NCBI GenBank assembly: GCA_009746045.1
Contig: RPFO01000164.1
Span: 2,346,321 to 2,410,320, forward strand
Direction: 5' to 3'
DNA: 64,000 nt
DNA from: Mesostigma viride
Lineage: Eukaryota; Streptophyta; Mesostigmatophyceae; Mesostigmatales; Mesostigmataceae
The position numbers and the translations under genes are program-made. A model generated the notes under the pieces. That model was not told the origin of the DNA, did not search any database, and was given only the letters and a program-made list of their open reading frames with translations. Position 1 is the first letter of the stretch. Every line of letters starts with the position of its first letter. Shown here piece by piece: positions 39,515-50,365 of the stretch.

Positions 39515-39825
39515 CTAGTGGTCCCAGCCCAGTTTGAGTACCGCATCCACTCTCTCTCCCGTCTTTGGACTGCCATGCAGGACAAGGAGCGGTGGAAGAA
39601 GATTGTCAAGGCACACACGCCCGACCCTGTGGGCAAGCCACCTCCCCCCAAGCGGAGGAGGCGTTTTGATGAGTAGTGTAGTTAGGCTTTTCTAGATAGA
39701 GTTAGGATAGTTCGATCACGCGGCTTCCTCCACCCCATCCATCATGAAATATGTGCTACATGACCTCCCCACGGAGGCATGTTATAATTTAATTTAATTT
39801 TTTAATTAATTAATTAATTAGACTC
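39515..39825 (+). mobile_element. LINE 3'-end fragment
   Basis: Encodes the last ~54 residues of ORF2 without breaks (VVPAQFEYRIHSLSRLWTAM..PPPPKRRRRFDE), stop near 39677, then 3' UTR, hairpin CTCCCCACGGAG (about 39763-39774) and an ATTTAATT tail grading into AATTAATT. Confidence 0.85.
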
Positions 39826-39974
39826 GTGCTCCCGTTGGGGAGTCACGGAGCAGTAACCCCGATGGATGGATGGGTGGGTGCAAACAATCCAACCGGTCTA
39901 AGCTATCTACATCTACCTACGGCATCTATCTAACAGCATTATACTATACCTACAACATCTATCTATATAGCACT
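39826..39974 (-). mobile_element. Family C hairpin fragment on the same AATT tail
   Basis: GTGCTCCCGTTGGGGAGTCA, the family C terminal hairpin in minus orientation, starts where the plus-strand LINE tail ends; tail-to-tail. The remaining bases to 39974 hold short GATGGATGGATGGG and ATCTAT repeats. Confidence 0.65.
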
Positions 39975-41970
39975 GGCGTGCCTCCCATTAAATAATTAAT
40001 TAATTAAAATCATAGCTCCGTTGGGAGCATATGTAACACATAGCCCTGAGAAAGGGGCATCTATGGGTTTGTAATACAATCAGGGCTACAACCTGCAGGT
40101 GGAGGATGTACAACTGTCACCTGCTCTGGGTGCACAAGGTGCACCTGCACCGCCATGATGGTTCATGCCTCCTTATCAAGCACAGGCACCCAGGGGGGGC
40201 TTGAGGAGAGGGCCTAGAAGGCCTGCATGACATATGGGGTGGAGGGTATGTGGCTAGGCTATAGCTGGTGTACACATGGCATCTCAGCAGAGAGTAACTC
40301 CCTGCATAGGCATCGCATGGCTAAATTCTTAATGCATCATCCATGGGAGGTCCCATTGTAGGCTGGGCGCGGCTAAATACTGAAAGCAACATCCATGGGG
40401 GCCATTATGGGCGCACATGCGCGTGGGCCACTTGCAAAGGCTAAGCCTATCTAATCTACACTACTGGTATATTCCCTAGTCTGGGGTGGCAGGAGGGGCC
40501 TGCCAGGGCTTGTGGTCAACGTGGATGACCGCCCCCCTCCAGTATACCGGCTTCCCCCCTGCACGCTGCCGGAGCTGAAGGTAGGTCGGCCATAGCTCGC
40601 GTCGCCGCTGTTGCTGGGCCAGGGTCAAGTCGTCGTCCAGCGTGAAGCGAGTCTCCGCAAGCTTCTTGCGGCATTTAAGGAACGCCAGCTTGTCCGTCAT
40701 GTACTTAAAGGTGAGGAGCACGGGTGCCGGGCCAGCCTTCCCCCGCGCGCGGGGGAGGCGGACAGCCGACATGTCCAGCTCACCAGTGAGTAACATGGGG
40801 GCAAGAATGGCGCGCTTAACTGCCTCAAGGAGACTCGTGGAGGTCTCACCTGCCGGCTGGTCGAAGTGCTTGACGATGACATTGTGGCTGCGCTTGTCGA
40901 GCTCGGCCGCCTCGCGAAGGTCGAGGGCTTGTTGCTTGAGTTGTGCCGCGATGGTGGAGGTGGTGGAGGTGGTATGATGCTTAAGCAAGTCCGCCCAGGT
41001 GGAGGGAACATCACTGGCCGGGCCAGCAGGTGCCGGCTGGGCAGCGATTTCCTGCACCGCTTGGGCGGTGAGGCCGGCGGTGTCATGCAAGCTCTCAAGG
41101 GCGGTGGCGGTGGCTTGAAGGCGTTGGTCGAGGTCGAGGAGCTGGGCTTTGATGTCGGCAGTGAAGGCGGAAACGGCGGTGGAGGTGGAGGCGGCGGCGG
41201 TGGAAATGTGAGGAAGTTCAGCAGTCAGCGTGCCGCCGATTGCTGAAATGTCGGCAGCAAGGGGGGTCACGTGCTGCTGAAAGGCTTCCGCGAGGATGGA
41301 ACGAAGGGTGGAGGCGGTGACGGTTGCAGCCCAGATCTCGCCGTCGGAGCGCTGGAGAAGGGAGTTGAGGATGGCGTGCTGGAGTTCGGGGCGGGGGATG
41401 TTTCCGGGCAGCGGGAGGGGGAGCCATCGGCGGCCGTCCGGGAGGAGGAGGCGACGGTTGGAGTGGAGATGGTGGCACAGGTCGTGAAGCGAAGCGTAAT
41501 CCCCGAAGAAGATGCAGCGCATAGCATCGGTCGGAGAAATGGTGGCCCAGTCGTAATCTGCGACCTTGAAAGGCCGGGGCCGAAAGCGCGGTTCTGAGGG
41601 GCTTGAAGACCCTCCTGTTTGGTCGGCTGAGCGGGTGCGCTTGGGGTCAGGCGATGCAGATGGCGAGGCGTTAAGGCCGGGAGGTTGCTGGACGACCACC
41701 AGTGCACGACTAGTGTCATCGCCGCCTGCCGGACCTGATGGCGAAGCTGCAGCCGGAGCTGCAGACGTATTTTCATTGCCGAGCGCAGCCGCCAGGCTGC
41801 GTTGCGTATCTAGGCGCGTTTATTCGCCATATATTGCGTAATAGCGTCGGGAAATTATATCAGCATGTGCGTCTTAGAAAGACGAAGCGATTGTGATATT
41901 CACGGCTAAATTCGGTGCTCAAACGTGAAAGTTATGAGCTCCGACAGCCATGGCTACCTCGTGGCCGGAA
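39975..41970 (-). mobile_element. Family B ORF1-only LINE derivative, nearly complete
   Basis: Minus strand: 5' UTR 41970-41836, ORF1 to 40476, 3' UTR 40475-40020, hairpin CTCCGTTGGGAG (about 40016-40027) and AATTAATT tail (39985-40008). No ORF2. Its 5' UTR matches those at 24440 and 53055. Confidence 0.85.
40476..41835 (-). pseudogene. LINE-type ORF1, family B (one N-terminal shift)
   Basis: The start ATG at about 41833 (MANKR) runs into a stop at once because of a small indel. The frame that follows (QRSLAAAL..) is open to 40476 for about 440 residues. Domains: Pro/Ser N-terminus; conserved block around YDWATISPTDAMRCIFFGDY and LHDLCHHLHSNRRLLLPDGR; Thr/Ala-rich helical region; RSHNVIVKHFDQPAGETSTS; and C-terminal domain with LDDDLTLAQQQRRRELWPTY and GKPVYWRGAVIHVDHKPW. 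The C-terminal block recalls the L1 ORF1p RNA-binding/C-terminal domain. Only one mutation separates it from an intact ORF. Confidence 0.8.
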
Positions 41971-42385
41971 TTTGGCTCATAGCTTCCACCTCCATGAACC
42001 CCTGCCTCCCATGGGTTTGCACACGCGGGCGCTTCCCCACAGGGGGGGGCTCGTTGTCCTCTATGACCTGGGCCCACTTGGCCTTGTCCATCATCTTCTT
42101 CCAAATCACGGAGAGGCCTAGGCCCCCCATGTCCTCTACTAGCTGTTCTTAATTTGAAGGTGCGGGCCTTGCGGCGTCTAACATATCACTGGGCCCGGCC
42201 CACGTCAGGAGGTGCCGGCCAGGCTGAGCTGGTCGCAGTCCTGCGGGGGGGCCACGTAAGGTGTCTACCTGGTTGGTGCTAGCTAGGTGCCCTACTAGCT
42301 GCAGGCGTCGCTGCTTAATGGTGCTGGTGATATATGGCATGCATGCCCTGGTACAGGTCCTCATTGCGGACATAAGCAGCATATC
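41971..42385 (-). pseudogene. LINE ORF2 C-terminal fragment, second family
   Basis: Minus strand: TIKQRRLQLVGHLASTNQVD at about 42320-42260, then PAQPGRHLLTWAGPSD. After a shift near 42150 comes a C-terminal segment (LVEDMGGLGLSVIWKKMMDK, PPPVGKRPRVQTHGRQG). It is parallel to but clearly diverged from the ORF2 ends at 14.6 and 39.5 kb. It stops where the family B 5' UTR starts. Confidence 0.7.
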
Positions 42386-42824
42386 CTACTCTGAAAATGG
42401 AACGCATGCTAAAGACTGTGGAGCGCGCTGTGTACATAGTCGAGGGCGCGGGCTCGCCGGCCTCGTTAATTCTCGTTCTGTATAGCTAGGGGTTGAAGGC
42501 ATTCCTTTAGTTTGTAATTGACATATGCACCCACGTGCATGCACGCAATCACGTGTCTATTAATTAATTAATTAATATGCACCCACGTGATGCAGTCACA
42601 GGTTTATTAATCAATGAGATCACGCGTTATCAAAAGCGCCTGTCTGTACGTTGTTCGAGTATGGAAAATTATGATACTAGAGATGACATGCAGTCTTACA
42701 ACATACCAGTTGTCTCACTAAATACTTCTTAACTGTCCACAATATTTTACATCTTCTCCGTGCAATAGTACCTCAATAGGGAGCCTGTAGGGCCTTCCAT
42801 GCACGGTGCAACGACATGTATTGA
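42386..42824. other. No gene; short tail insertion with target duplication
   Basis: Mostly unassigned. At 42523-42589 a 15-bp direct repeat ATATGCACCCACGTG flanks about 37 bp ending in AATTAATTAATTAA, which looks like another tiny TPRT insertion. Confidence 0.5.
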
Positions 42825-44700
42825 ATTGAATTGAATTGAATTGTAACATAACTCCGTTGGGAGTATATGTAGCACACAGCCCTTGAGAGGGGGGCATATG
42901 GCCTATCATACATCCTAAGCTACTTCCTGCAAGGGTGGGGATGTAAAGGACCCTTGCTCTAGGTGCACCAGGGCACTTGCATCCCATGATCTTCAAGCTA
43001 TGCCCAGCGAAGGGGGAGCCTGTCATGGGGGGGAAGAGCAGCATAGCTATACAAAGAAGCTAGGGCATGGCGTCTCAGCAGAGAGTTACTCCCTGCATGG
43101 GCACAACATAACTAAATAAAGCTAGGCATCATCTGGGGTGTGGCTCATCATAGGCACACATGTACATGATTAAGGAAAGCGCGTGGCTTAGCTAGGATAG
43201 TGCCTCTAGGAGGCGTACATGTACATGGCCACGGTCTATCTATTCTGCACTACTACTGCTGTATTCCCCTAAGCTGGGGCGTCTGGAGTCGCTGGGGCCG
43301 CGGGGGGGGGGGGGTCGCCTGCCAGGGCTTGTGGCCGACGTAGATGGCCGCCCCCTTCCAGTACACCGGCTGGCCCGCCTTGGTCTGCCGGAGCTGGAGG
43401 TAGATCGGCCATAGCTCCCGTCGCCGTTGTTGCTGCGCCAGGGTCAGGTCGTCATCAAGGGTGAAGAGAGTCTTCTCGAGCCGCTTGCGGCGTCTGAGAA
43501 AAGAAATCTTGTCCGCCGGGGTCTTAAAGGTGAGAAGGAGCGGGGGCGGCCCTGCCTTACCCCGCGCGCGGGGAAGGCGGTGGGCGGCCAGCGCGATCTC
43601 ACCGATAAGGCCCATGCGACCAAGGATTTCTCGCTCAAACGCACGCAAAAGCTTCTCGGAAGTCTCACCTTCCTCCATGGTGAAGTTCTTGACAATGACG
43701 TTGAGGCTGCGCTGGGCGAGCTCGGCCTCCTCGCGGAGGTCAAGCGTCTGCCGTTGGAGCTGGGCTGCGACGGCGGAGGTGGTGGAGGTGGTATGTTGCT
43801 TAAGCATGTCCGCCCAGGTGGTGATGGGAGGAGCATCGCCGGCCAGGCCAGCCGGGGCTGGCTTGGCGGCAATGTCCTTCACCGCCTGGGCGGTGAGGCC
43901 TGCCGTGTTCTGCAGAACCTCGATAGCGATGGCGTTGTCCTTAAGACGCTGGTCGATGTCACGGAGCTGGGCGGTGATGGCGTCGGAGGTGGAGGTGGTG
44001 GCGGTGGAGGAGGCGAGGAGGGTGGAGGTGGCGGTGGAGATGGTGGAGGTGGCGGTGGAAAGGAGGGGAAGCTCGGCAGTCAGCGTGCCGCCGATGGCCG
44101 CCACATCTGCAGCAATGGGGTCCACGTGCTCCTCGAGGACCTCCTTAAGGAGTGAGCGGAGGGAGGATTCGGTTAAGGTGGTGGTGAGAGGCTTGGGGGG
44201 CCAAAGCTCCCCGATGGAGCGTCCAAGGAGGGAAAAGAGAGCGAATTGCTGGAGGAAGGGGCGGTGGAGGCTGGGAATGATGTCGAAAGAGGCGAGACGA
44301 ACCCAGCGAGGGTCAAAGAGGCGACCTTGGTTGAAGAGCTGCTTGCATAGTGCAAGAAGCGAGGCGTGCGTTCCATAAAACACGCAGACCAGGATGCGTT
44401 CCGGGTTAAGCGTGTCAAGGAAGCCGGGCTGGCTGGCTTCGGCGACAAAGTCGAGCTCTGTCCAACTCGGCTCGGCAGAGCGACTGCGCTTGGGTTCAGG
44501 CGACGCTGCGGGCGAGGCGGGCTCAGCAGGCGGCTGGGCGACCACTAGAGCTTGGCTAGTGGCGCCGCTGCCTTCTGGGCCGGTTGGCGAAGCTGCAGCC
44601 GGGGCTGCAGACGTATTTTCATTGCTGAGCGCAGCCGCCAGGCTGCGTTGCGTCGAGAGGCGTTTGCTCATCGTATAGTGCTCGTGGCTATAACGACATG
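42825..44700 (-). mobile_element. Family A ORF1-only LINE derivative, apparently intact
   Basis: Minus strand: ORF1 44671-43253, 3' UTR 43252-42870 (includes the empty TTAA site near 43174-43190), hairpin CTCCGTTGGGAG (about 42852-42863) and a CAATT pentamer tail (42825-42845). The 5' limit just above 44671 is not defined. No ORF2. Confidence 0.85.
43253..44671 (-). CDS. LINE-type ORF1 protein, family A, intact (472 aa)
   Basis: ATG at 44671. Order of parts: basic N-terminus (MSKRLSTQRSLAAALSNEN); Pro/Ala linker with KRSRSAEP; conserved alpha/beta block at about 85-185 (VCVFYGTHASLLALCKQLFN, FLQQFALFSLLGRSIGELWP, SLRSLLKEVLEEHVDPIAAD); Ser/Thr-rich helical region to about 260; coiled-coil-like REEAELAQRSLNVIVKNF at about 305-325; PRARGKAGPPPLLLTF; C-terminal LDDDLTLAQQQRRRELWPIY at about 405-424; and GQPVYWKGAAIYVGHKPW at about 433-450. 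The arrangement (variable N-term, coiled coil, RRM-like, C-terminal basic domain) fits L1-type ORF1p, an RNA chaperone of retrotransposition. The intact frame suggests a recent arrival or selection. Confidence 0.8.
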   Translation of the reverse strand: MSKRLSTQRSLAAALSNENTSAAPAAASPTGPEGSGATSQALVVAQPPAEPASPAASPEPKRSRSAEPSWTELDFVAEASQPGFLDTLNPERILVCVFYGTHASLLALCKQLFNQGRLFDPRWVRLASFDIIPSLHRPFLQQFALFSLLGRSIGELWPPKPLTTTLTESSLRSLLKEVLEEHVDPIAADVAAIGGTLTAELPLLSTATSTISTATSTLLASSTATTSTSDAITAQLRDIDQRLKDNAIAIEVLQNTAGLTAQAVKDIAAKPAPAGLAGDAPPITTWADMLKQHTTSTTSAVAAQLQRQTLDLREEAELAQRSLNVIVKNFTMEEGETSEKLLRAFEREILGRMGLIGEIALAAHRLPRARGKAGPPPLLLTFKTPADKISFLRRRKRLEKTLFTLDDDLTLAQQQRRRELWPIYLQLRQTKAGQPVYWKGAAIYVGHKPWQATPPPPRPQRLQTPQLRGIQQ

Positions 44701-45056
44701 TATGTCAAGCGATAAGTCGTATTGATAGATTTGGCCACGTAATTACCCAACTTTAAAAAAAAATGATGGCCCCATGGTGGAAACCAGTGTTACGTCGGCC
44801 AAGTGGTCTTGTTGGACCTGCCTAAATAAATAATCTGTGCTAAAAACGGAACAAACCACCAGAACAAAGTAGACCACCTGAAAAATGCCATGATGCCTGA
44901 GGTACCATGGTTGACACAAAATATATGTGAGTAACTTCATTACACCCTGCAGCGTCCGTAATCCACCAGAACTGCACGTGATTCATGCCGTCCACTTTAT
45001 CAAGTTTGGGAAAGAAGCCAGCAGCACCAGCAACAGCGAGAATGGCCAGAGAGTGC
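44701..45056. other. No gene recognised
   Basis: AT-rich spacer between the family A element and a possible exon; a poly-A run at about 44755-44763. Confidence 0.4.
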
Positions 45057-45385
45057 TCATGTATCCTGAGGAAGCAGCGGCTGTATCAAACTGGGCGGAT
45101 GAGCGGTTGCCGATGACGCCGTGCCGAGGCAGTTACTTAATTTACACATGTAGCTGGCCGCAAAAGGTGCCACGTCAGACGAACCCACGGAGAGCGTCGA
45201 CGTCACGGTGGCTGTCTCCACAGTGATAATGTTGGTGGCAGCAGGGGGCCCTGAGGCCTCCGAGGGCGAATAAGCGCCGTTGCCCGACGCCTTGCCCGAC
45301 GTCTCTGTCACGGTCCAGCTGGCGTCAGGGATGGGCCAACCGGTGCCCGCCACCGTGAGGTCGGCCTGGTGCGTGTGAAGGTACA
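45057..45385 (-). CDS. Possible exon of an unrecognised secreted-type protein
   Basis: The minus-strand frame is open with protein-like Ser/Thr/Ala composition (DLTVAGTGWPIPDASWTVTE, then SGPPAATNIITVETATVTST). A plausible acceptor (CACGCACCAG|GCCGAC) lies near 45366; the donor is unclear. No domain is recognised. Confidence 0.35.
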
Positions 45386-45584
45386 AGCACGACAACATGC
45401 AGACAAAAATATACTAATGAATATGGAGCATTCATAGCCCGACCGTGCTGACTCTGCCTAGCATAAGCTACCCACACACAATACCATGTTGTCCCAATTT
45501 ATGGAGGCTCACCTTCGCAGGCGAATCACCCAACCCACCAGAGGGGCACACCACACATTTTGGTGAAGCAGATTTTGGTGAAGC

Positions 45585-46250
45585 AGCACGGCCACCACGG
45601 AGCATGGTCTATAGATACCGGTCCGCATGGCCACCACGGAGCATGGTCTATGGATACAGGTCCGCATGGCCACCACGGAGCATGGTCTATAGATACCGGT
45701 CCGCGTGGCCACCACGGAGCATGGTCTATAGATACCGGTCCGCATGGCCACCACGGAGCATGGTCTATAGATACCGGTCCGCATGGCCACCACGGAGCAT
45801 GGTCTATGGATACAGGTCCGCGTGGCCACCACGGAGCATGGTCTATAGATACCGGTCCGCGTGGCCACCACGGAGCATGGTCTATAGATACCGGTCCGCA
45901 TGGCCACCACGGAGCATGGTCTATAGATACCGGTCCGCATGGCCACCACGGAGCATGGTCTATAGATACCGGTCCGCGTGGCCACCACGGAGCATGGTCT
46001 ATAGATACCGGTCCGCATGGCCACCACGGAGCATGGTCTATAGATACCGGTCCGCATGGCCACCACGGAGCATGGTCTATAGATACCGGTCCGCATGGCC
46101 ACCACGGAGCATGGTCTATAGATACCGGTCCGCGTGGCCACCACGGAGCATGGTCTATAGATACCGGTCCGCGTGGCCACCACGGAGCATGGTCTATAGA
46201 TACCGGTCCGCATGGCCACCACGGAGCATGGTCTATAGATACCGGTTTGC
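45585..46250. repeat. 39-bp minisatellite, about 17 units
   Basis: Tandem 39-bp units (GGCCACCACGGAGCATGGTC plus TATAGATACCGGTCCGCRT), with a C/T change in the last block and occasional TATGGATACAG variants. 39 is divisible by 3, so several frames on both strands stay open; none looks like a real protein. Confidence 0.95.
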
Positions 46251-46520
46251 GCACGGCACGCAGAGGACAGTGCAGTCGGTACGGAGATGGGAACAAGCAC
46301 ACGAGCGGAATCACCCAAGTTCCATGGTAGGAAAAGCATGCCGCGCAGCCATCAAGAAAAGGTCTTACGTTTGTAGGGAGCCATGTGAGCGAGCATGCTG
46401 ACGGCACCGGGAAAAGGCAGCCACCAACGCTGCTTTCCCGGGGGCGCTGGCAAATACTTGTCCCGTGTGCCACCGGTGGCAAACAGTTGTCCCATGTGCC
46501 ACCTTGCTCAGACTGCTCAC

Positions 46521-49500
46521 CTTTTCTGCCTCGTATGCCTTCATGCGCTGCAGCGTGATGACTGGCGCGGTCGTGTCGGGCACGAGGGAGCAGTAGAACT
46601 CGCCCTCAGGGAGCGGGTCCAGCTTACAGCAGTTGCGGCACCTACAGGGGGGGACAGAAGGGTGAGCAGATTTGCGGGCAGGCGGGAAGGGATGTGCAAC
46701 CATGGGGTGCGTGCATGCGACCATGCTAATTTTAGCACTTCCTCTAGCCCATGCAGTTGTCTGGCATCTGTGGCGAGGCTACGAATGGGCAGGTGCAGGA
46801 CGAAGAGGGCGAGAGTAGAGTTGCTTGGTAGCACATGCCATCATTCATTGTGTGCAATGTTGACAGGGCTACCACCAAAGGCACCATGCGGGCGAGCAAA
46901 GGGTGCAAGGACATATACCCCAATGGTCCCTTAGCAAGGAGGAGAGGAGGAAGAACGGGGGGGAGACCTGGATGGCAGATGCACACAAGTGCAATTGCAG
47001 GAGCAGCAGTGGCACAGCCATCCATGGGGCATGTTTATCTCTCCGCAGGGTTGCAAGGCGATTGATGATGCGATAGCCATCCTCCAGATGTTTAGTGCTA
47101 CAAGCCATAGGCATGGCGTGCAGCACGCATGGCCGCGACAGCTGCTCATTCCAAGTAAGAGGGTGTTGCTAGGTATCGCTAAGAGGTTCCACTCACTACA
47201 GTTCAAGTATGTTGCTCATGGCAGTGACTTGTCGCAGTCAGCGGCCCGCACGGTCCAACCTCTATCCGCTTTTCTTGCATCCGTCCCGCTTGCAGACACC
47301 CCACCCACCTGCTGTTCACGCATCCACCCACCAGCTGTTCTTGCATCCGTCCCGCTCGCAGACCACCAGCCACCCTTCGGGCGCGGCGCCGCACACCTTG
47401 CAGACATCGTCGTGCTCGTCCCCGTCGTCCGTCACGCCGTTGCGGATGTCCTCCAACAGCTGGGCTAGAACCACCTTGATCTTGCCCAGCCCCTGCTTGC
47501 CGGGGAAGATCATGCGCTGCAGCCGGTGCAGCTTCTTCTTGTAGTGGACCAGGTTGACCAGCGCCACGTCCAGAGCCTGGGGGTAGGGAGGCGGGGGGGA
47601 GGAAGGCGAGGAATGGGGGAGAAAGGGGGCAAAAAGGGGGACGGGGTTGAGGGGTTTGATGGAGGGGGATCAGAAGAAGGGGGAAGGGGGGGGGGAGAAC
47701 GCAGATGTGAACGCACGTGGGTGGGCGAGCAGGGTGCGTATCTGGCACTGGTTAGGAGTTGGGCAGGGTTCAGTGTTGGTCTTGGGGCAAAGACCATGCC
47801 TCCGGTCGAGGCAGCGAGGCAGATGATATTTCAAGCCACCTGGAAGCAAGGTGGGATTTCGGTGGCTGCGGTTCGATGCTTGGCCGTCAAAGCAGCAGGG
47901 GTAGGAGCCAGGGGGTGAGATGGGTGGAGAGGGAGCGCACGCGTGTGTTTGGTGCTGGGGTTTCTCTCCCAGATGTCCATCCAGGCAGCTCAGCAGGTAC
48001 CCCCCAACACCCAGGTGGCGTGGGCAGCGCAAAACGAAGAGTGCAAGACAGGAAGGCGCAAGGCTGGAAGTAGATCAGTTAATGCGGTTACAACAAAGAA
48101 AATACGCAGCTAGAGAGAACTTAAACAAATTATTTGTGAGAAAGTAGGCTACGTTGACTGTGCGACCTATTTATCAATTAATTACATTGGTCACACAGTC
48201 CCGTTGGCGAGCCGTGGAGCACTATGCCTTCTGTGACCTATGGATAGTTGTGAGTGGCCATCGCAGGGGAAAACAGTTGGGAAAACGCCACGTGCCTGGC
48301 TATCCCCTTCTGGCCATCATTGAGAAATAGGGAAATGAGGAACAGTTGACGCATGCCATTATGGTGACTAGCGACAGCCCCCCCCAAAACTTCTATTCAT
48401 TTTCCTGTGCATCTGCGGTCTGCTCTGCGGGCAGGTTAATCAGATTAGCGTTGCCGTATGATGGCGCTCCATTTCCCTCTCGAAGTTTTTGTTGGCAGTC
48501 CCCCACGCACCTTGTGCTCACTGTGCACACATTATTTTACATAATCATGACAACGGGTAGTGGAATACAAAGGTAGCGCCATCCACACGGTTGAGTGCGA
48601 GGTAGCGCCATCCACACGGTTGAGTGCACCGTGATAGAAAGGTAGCACCATCCACACGGTTGAGTGCACCGTGATCGAAAGGTAGCGCCATCCACACGGT
48701 TGAGTGCACCGTGATCGAAAGGTAGCGCCATCCACACGGTTGAGTACACCGTGATAGAAAGGTAGCGCCATCCACACGGTTGAGTACACCATAAGGCACC
48801 ATCAACTCCTCGCGCATCTTTCGCTTGCTTTCCACCATCCACGACTACATCTTACTTGTGATGAGCTGGTGAGTGCAGCACACGCTGATGACACTATAGT
48901 GGCATACCACTGTATACCCCATCACGCACATGCTGATGACACTATAGTGGCATACCACAGTATACCCCATCACGCACATGCTGATGACACTATAGTGGCA
49001 TACCACTGTATACCCCATCACGCACCAGCAGCTCCTCGCGCATCTTGCGCTCGCTATCCGCATCCCCCGGGTTGGTCATGCCGGACGCCAGCTTCAGGAA
49101 CTCAAGGAACTGCGGCTTGTCGCGCGAGGTGGTATCCAGCAGTGACTGAAGGCCCGCCTTCCACACCTGCAGGGTGGGAGGGGGGGGGGGCGGCGGTAGG
49201 ATTGGGGAAAGAGGGAAAAGAGGATGAAGGCAGGCAAGGGACAGGCAGGGTGCCAGCGGCAAGAATTAGCGGTGTGAGGACAGCCATGCAAAGGGAAGAC
49301 AATTAGCGCAAAACCTCTCGCAGACGGAAGGAGCATAGAACGACGTCCATCATGGCTGGGTAATCGAGTGGTCGCCGCGGATAGGGAGTTAATTAATGGG
49401 ACAAGAGAGATCGACCCAGGCAGGGACCAACCAAGTCTGTACGGAAATGGGTACTGCCTGGGGAGTTACATCACACGACCAACGACATGTGTAGAAACAA

Positions 49501-50365
49501 GGCAACTCATGGCACGCATGGATGGGAGCAGGTGAGGGATAGAGCTAGGGGGCCATGACACGATCCTGTCAGCATAACAGACATTATAGACCCATCCCGT
49601 TCGGACATGGAAGCTTTCTGTGCACCTTGCCTGTCCGAAAACATGAGCTCAGCAACCTGCTTGTCGAGGACGGGCGAGAAACTAAGGTGTTGCGAATAGG
49701 CGAACCGTTATATGAGACGGGGCAACTTGCATCCTTGGCAAAGCAAAAGCAAGCTTTCTATCATTGGTTTCATTATTAAAGCAGCATTTTTGGAGGAAGA
49801 GAAGCACCAAATTCACTCAAGTGTATGTGCCAGACATAACATAGCGTCGCACCTTCTGAAACAAACGAAGGAACTCGTACAAGTAACTGCGAAGAAGAGG
49901 GGTATAGGGAAAACCTTTGCTTACCTCCATGACAGGAAAGCGACTGCCGCAGCCTCCTGTTTCTCGGCTACATTTGTAAAACAAGGAAAATATTATGCGC
50001 TTTTCCACAGCACATTCTGCGTGTACAAGAGGGAATTTGCAGTCCGCGGAGGTGCAAAGTATTTGCATGCGTGGCTTTTCTGCGTTTGACGCTTCCACAT
50101 GTTCCCCGCAAATCCTGCAGTGGTGCCGCCGGCAGACTAATTTCCCACGCTTATATGGCTCCAGATTTCCGTTACATGTCCTGCACTTATCCTTGGCGTG
50201 CGGAGAGTCATCTGACGCGCTGTCATCGTCTGTGCGGCCGCCCTCGCTACCCACGCCAGCCGATTTCCTTTTTCTGCTGGGTGCATCCGAATTGCCAGCC
50301 GACGCCATATCACCGTTGTTGGCATTATTATTTCGTCCGTTGGCGGTACTCTCACCAGGCGGCAT
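46521..50365 (-). CDS. PHD/ADD-type zinc-finger protein (multi-exon, 3' end not found)
   Basis: Minus-strand exons: 50365-49925 (ATG; Asn/Ser-rich leader, SRKRKSAG basic patch, acidic patch, then KCRTCNGNLEPYKRGKLVC, CRICGEHV, CTSADCKFPLVHAEC and CSRETGGCGSRFP, a multi-Cys zinc module); 49166-49026 (VWKAGLQSLL..KMREELL); 47576-47332 (helical, then DDVCKVCGAAPEGWLVVCER and DGCKNS); and 46641-46521 (CRNCCKLDPLPEGEFYC). Phases 0,0,2,0 agree. Joined, the last two give C-x2-C..C-x4-C-x4-C-x2-C..C, a C4C4 finger like the PHD part of ADD domains (N-S-W-C-x2-C), a histone-reading type. A nuclear chromatin role is inferred. Exons between 49925 and 49166 and after 46521 may be missing. Confidence 0.7.
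48566..48795. repeat. 40-bp tandem repeats in an intron
   Basis: Six units of AGGTAGCGCCATCCACACGG plus TTGAGTGCACCGTGATMGAA (the first is shorter). The array ends in a partial copy of an exon end (KRKMREEL codons, about 48800-48830) from the PHD/ADD-type gene. Confidence 0.9.
48884..49027. repeat. Three 48-bp tandem repeats
   Basis: Units start at 48884, 48932 and 48980 (GCTGATGACACTATAGTGGC...). The last runs into the donor of exon 49166-49026. Confidence 0.9.

Noticed and set aside
43427-44378. Plus-strand Gly-rich ORFs opposite intact ORF1
   Set aside because: Antisense of Thr/Ala-rich ORF1 codons; only the minus strand is conserved among copies.
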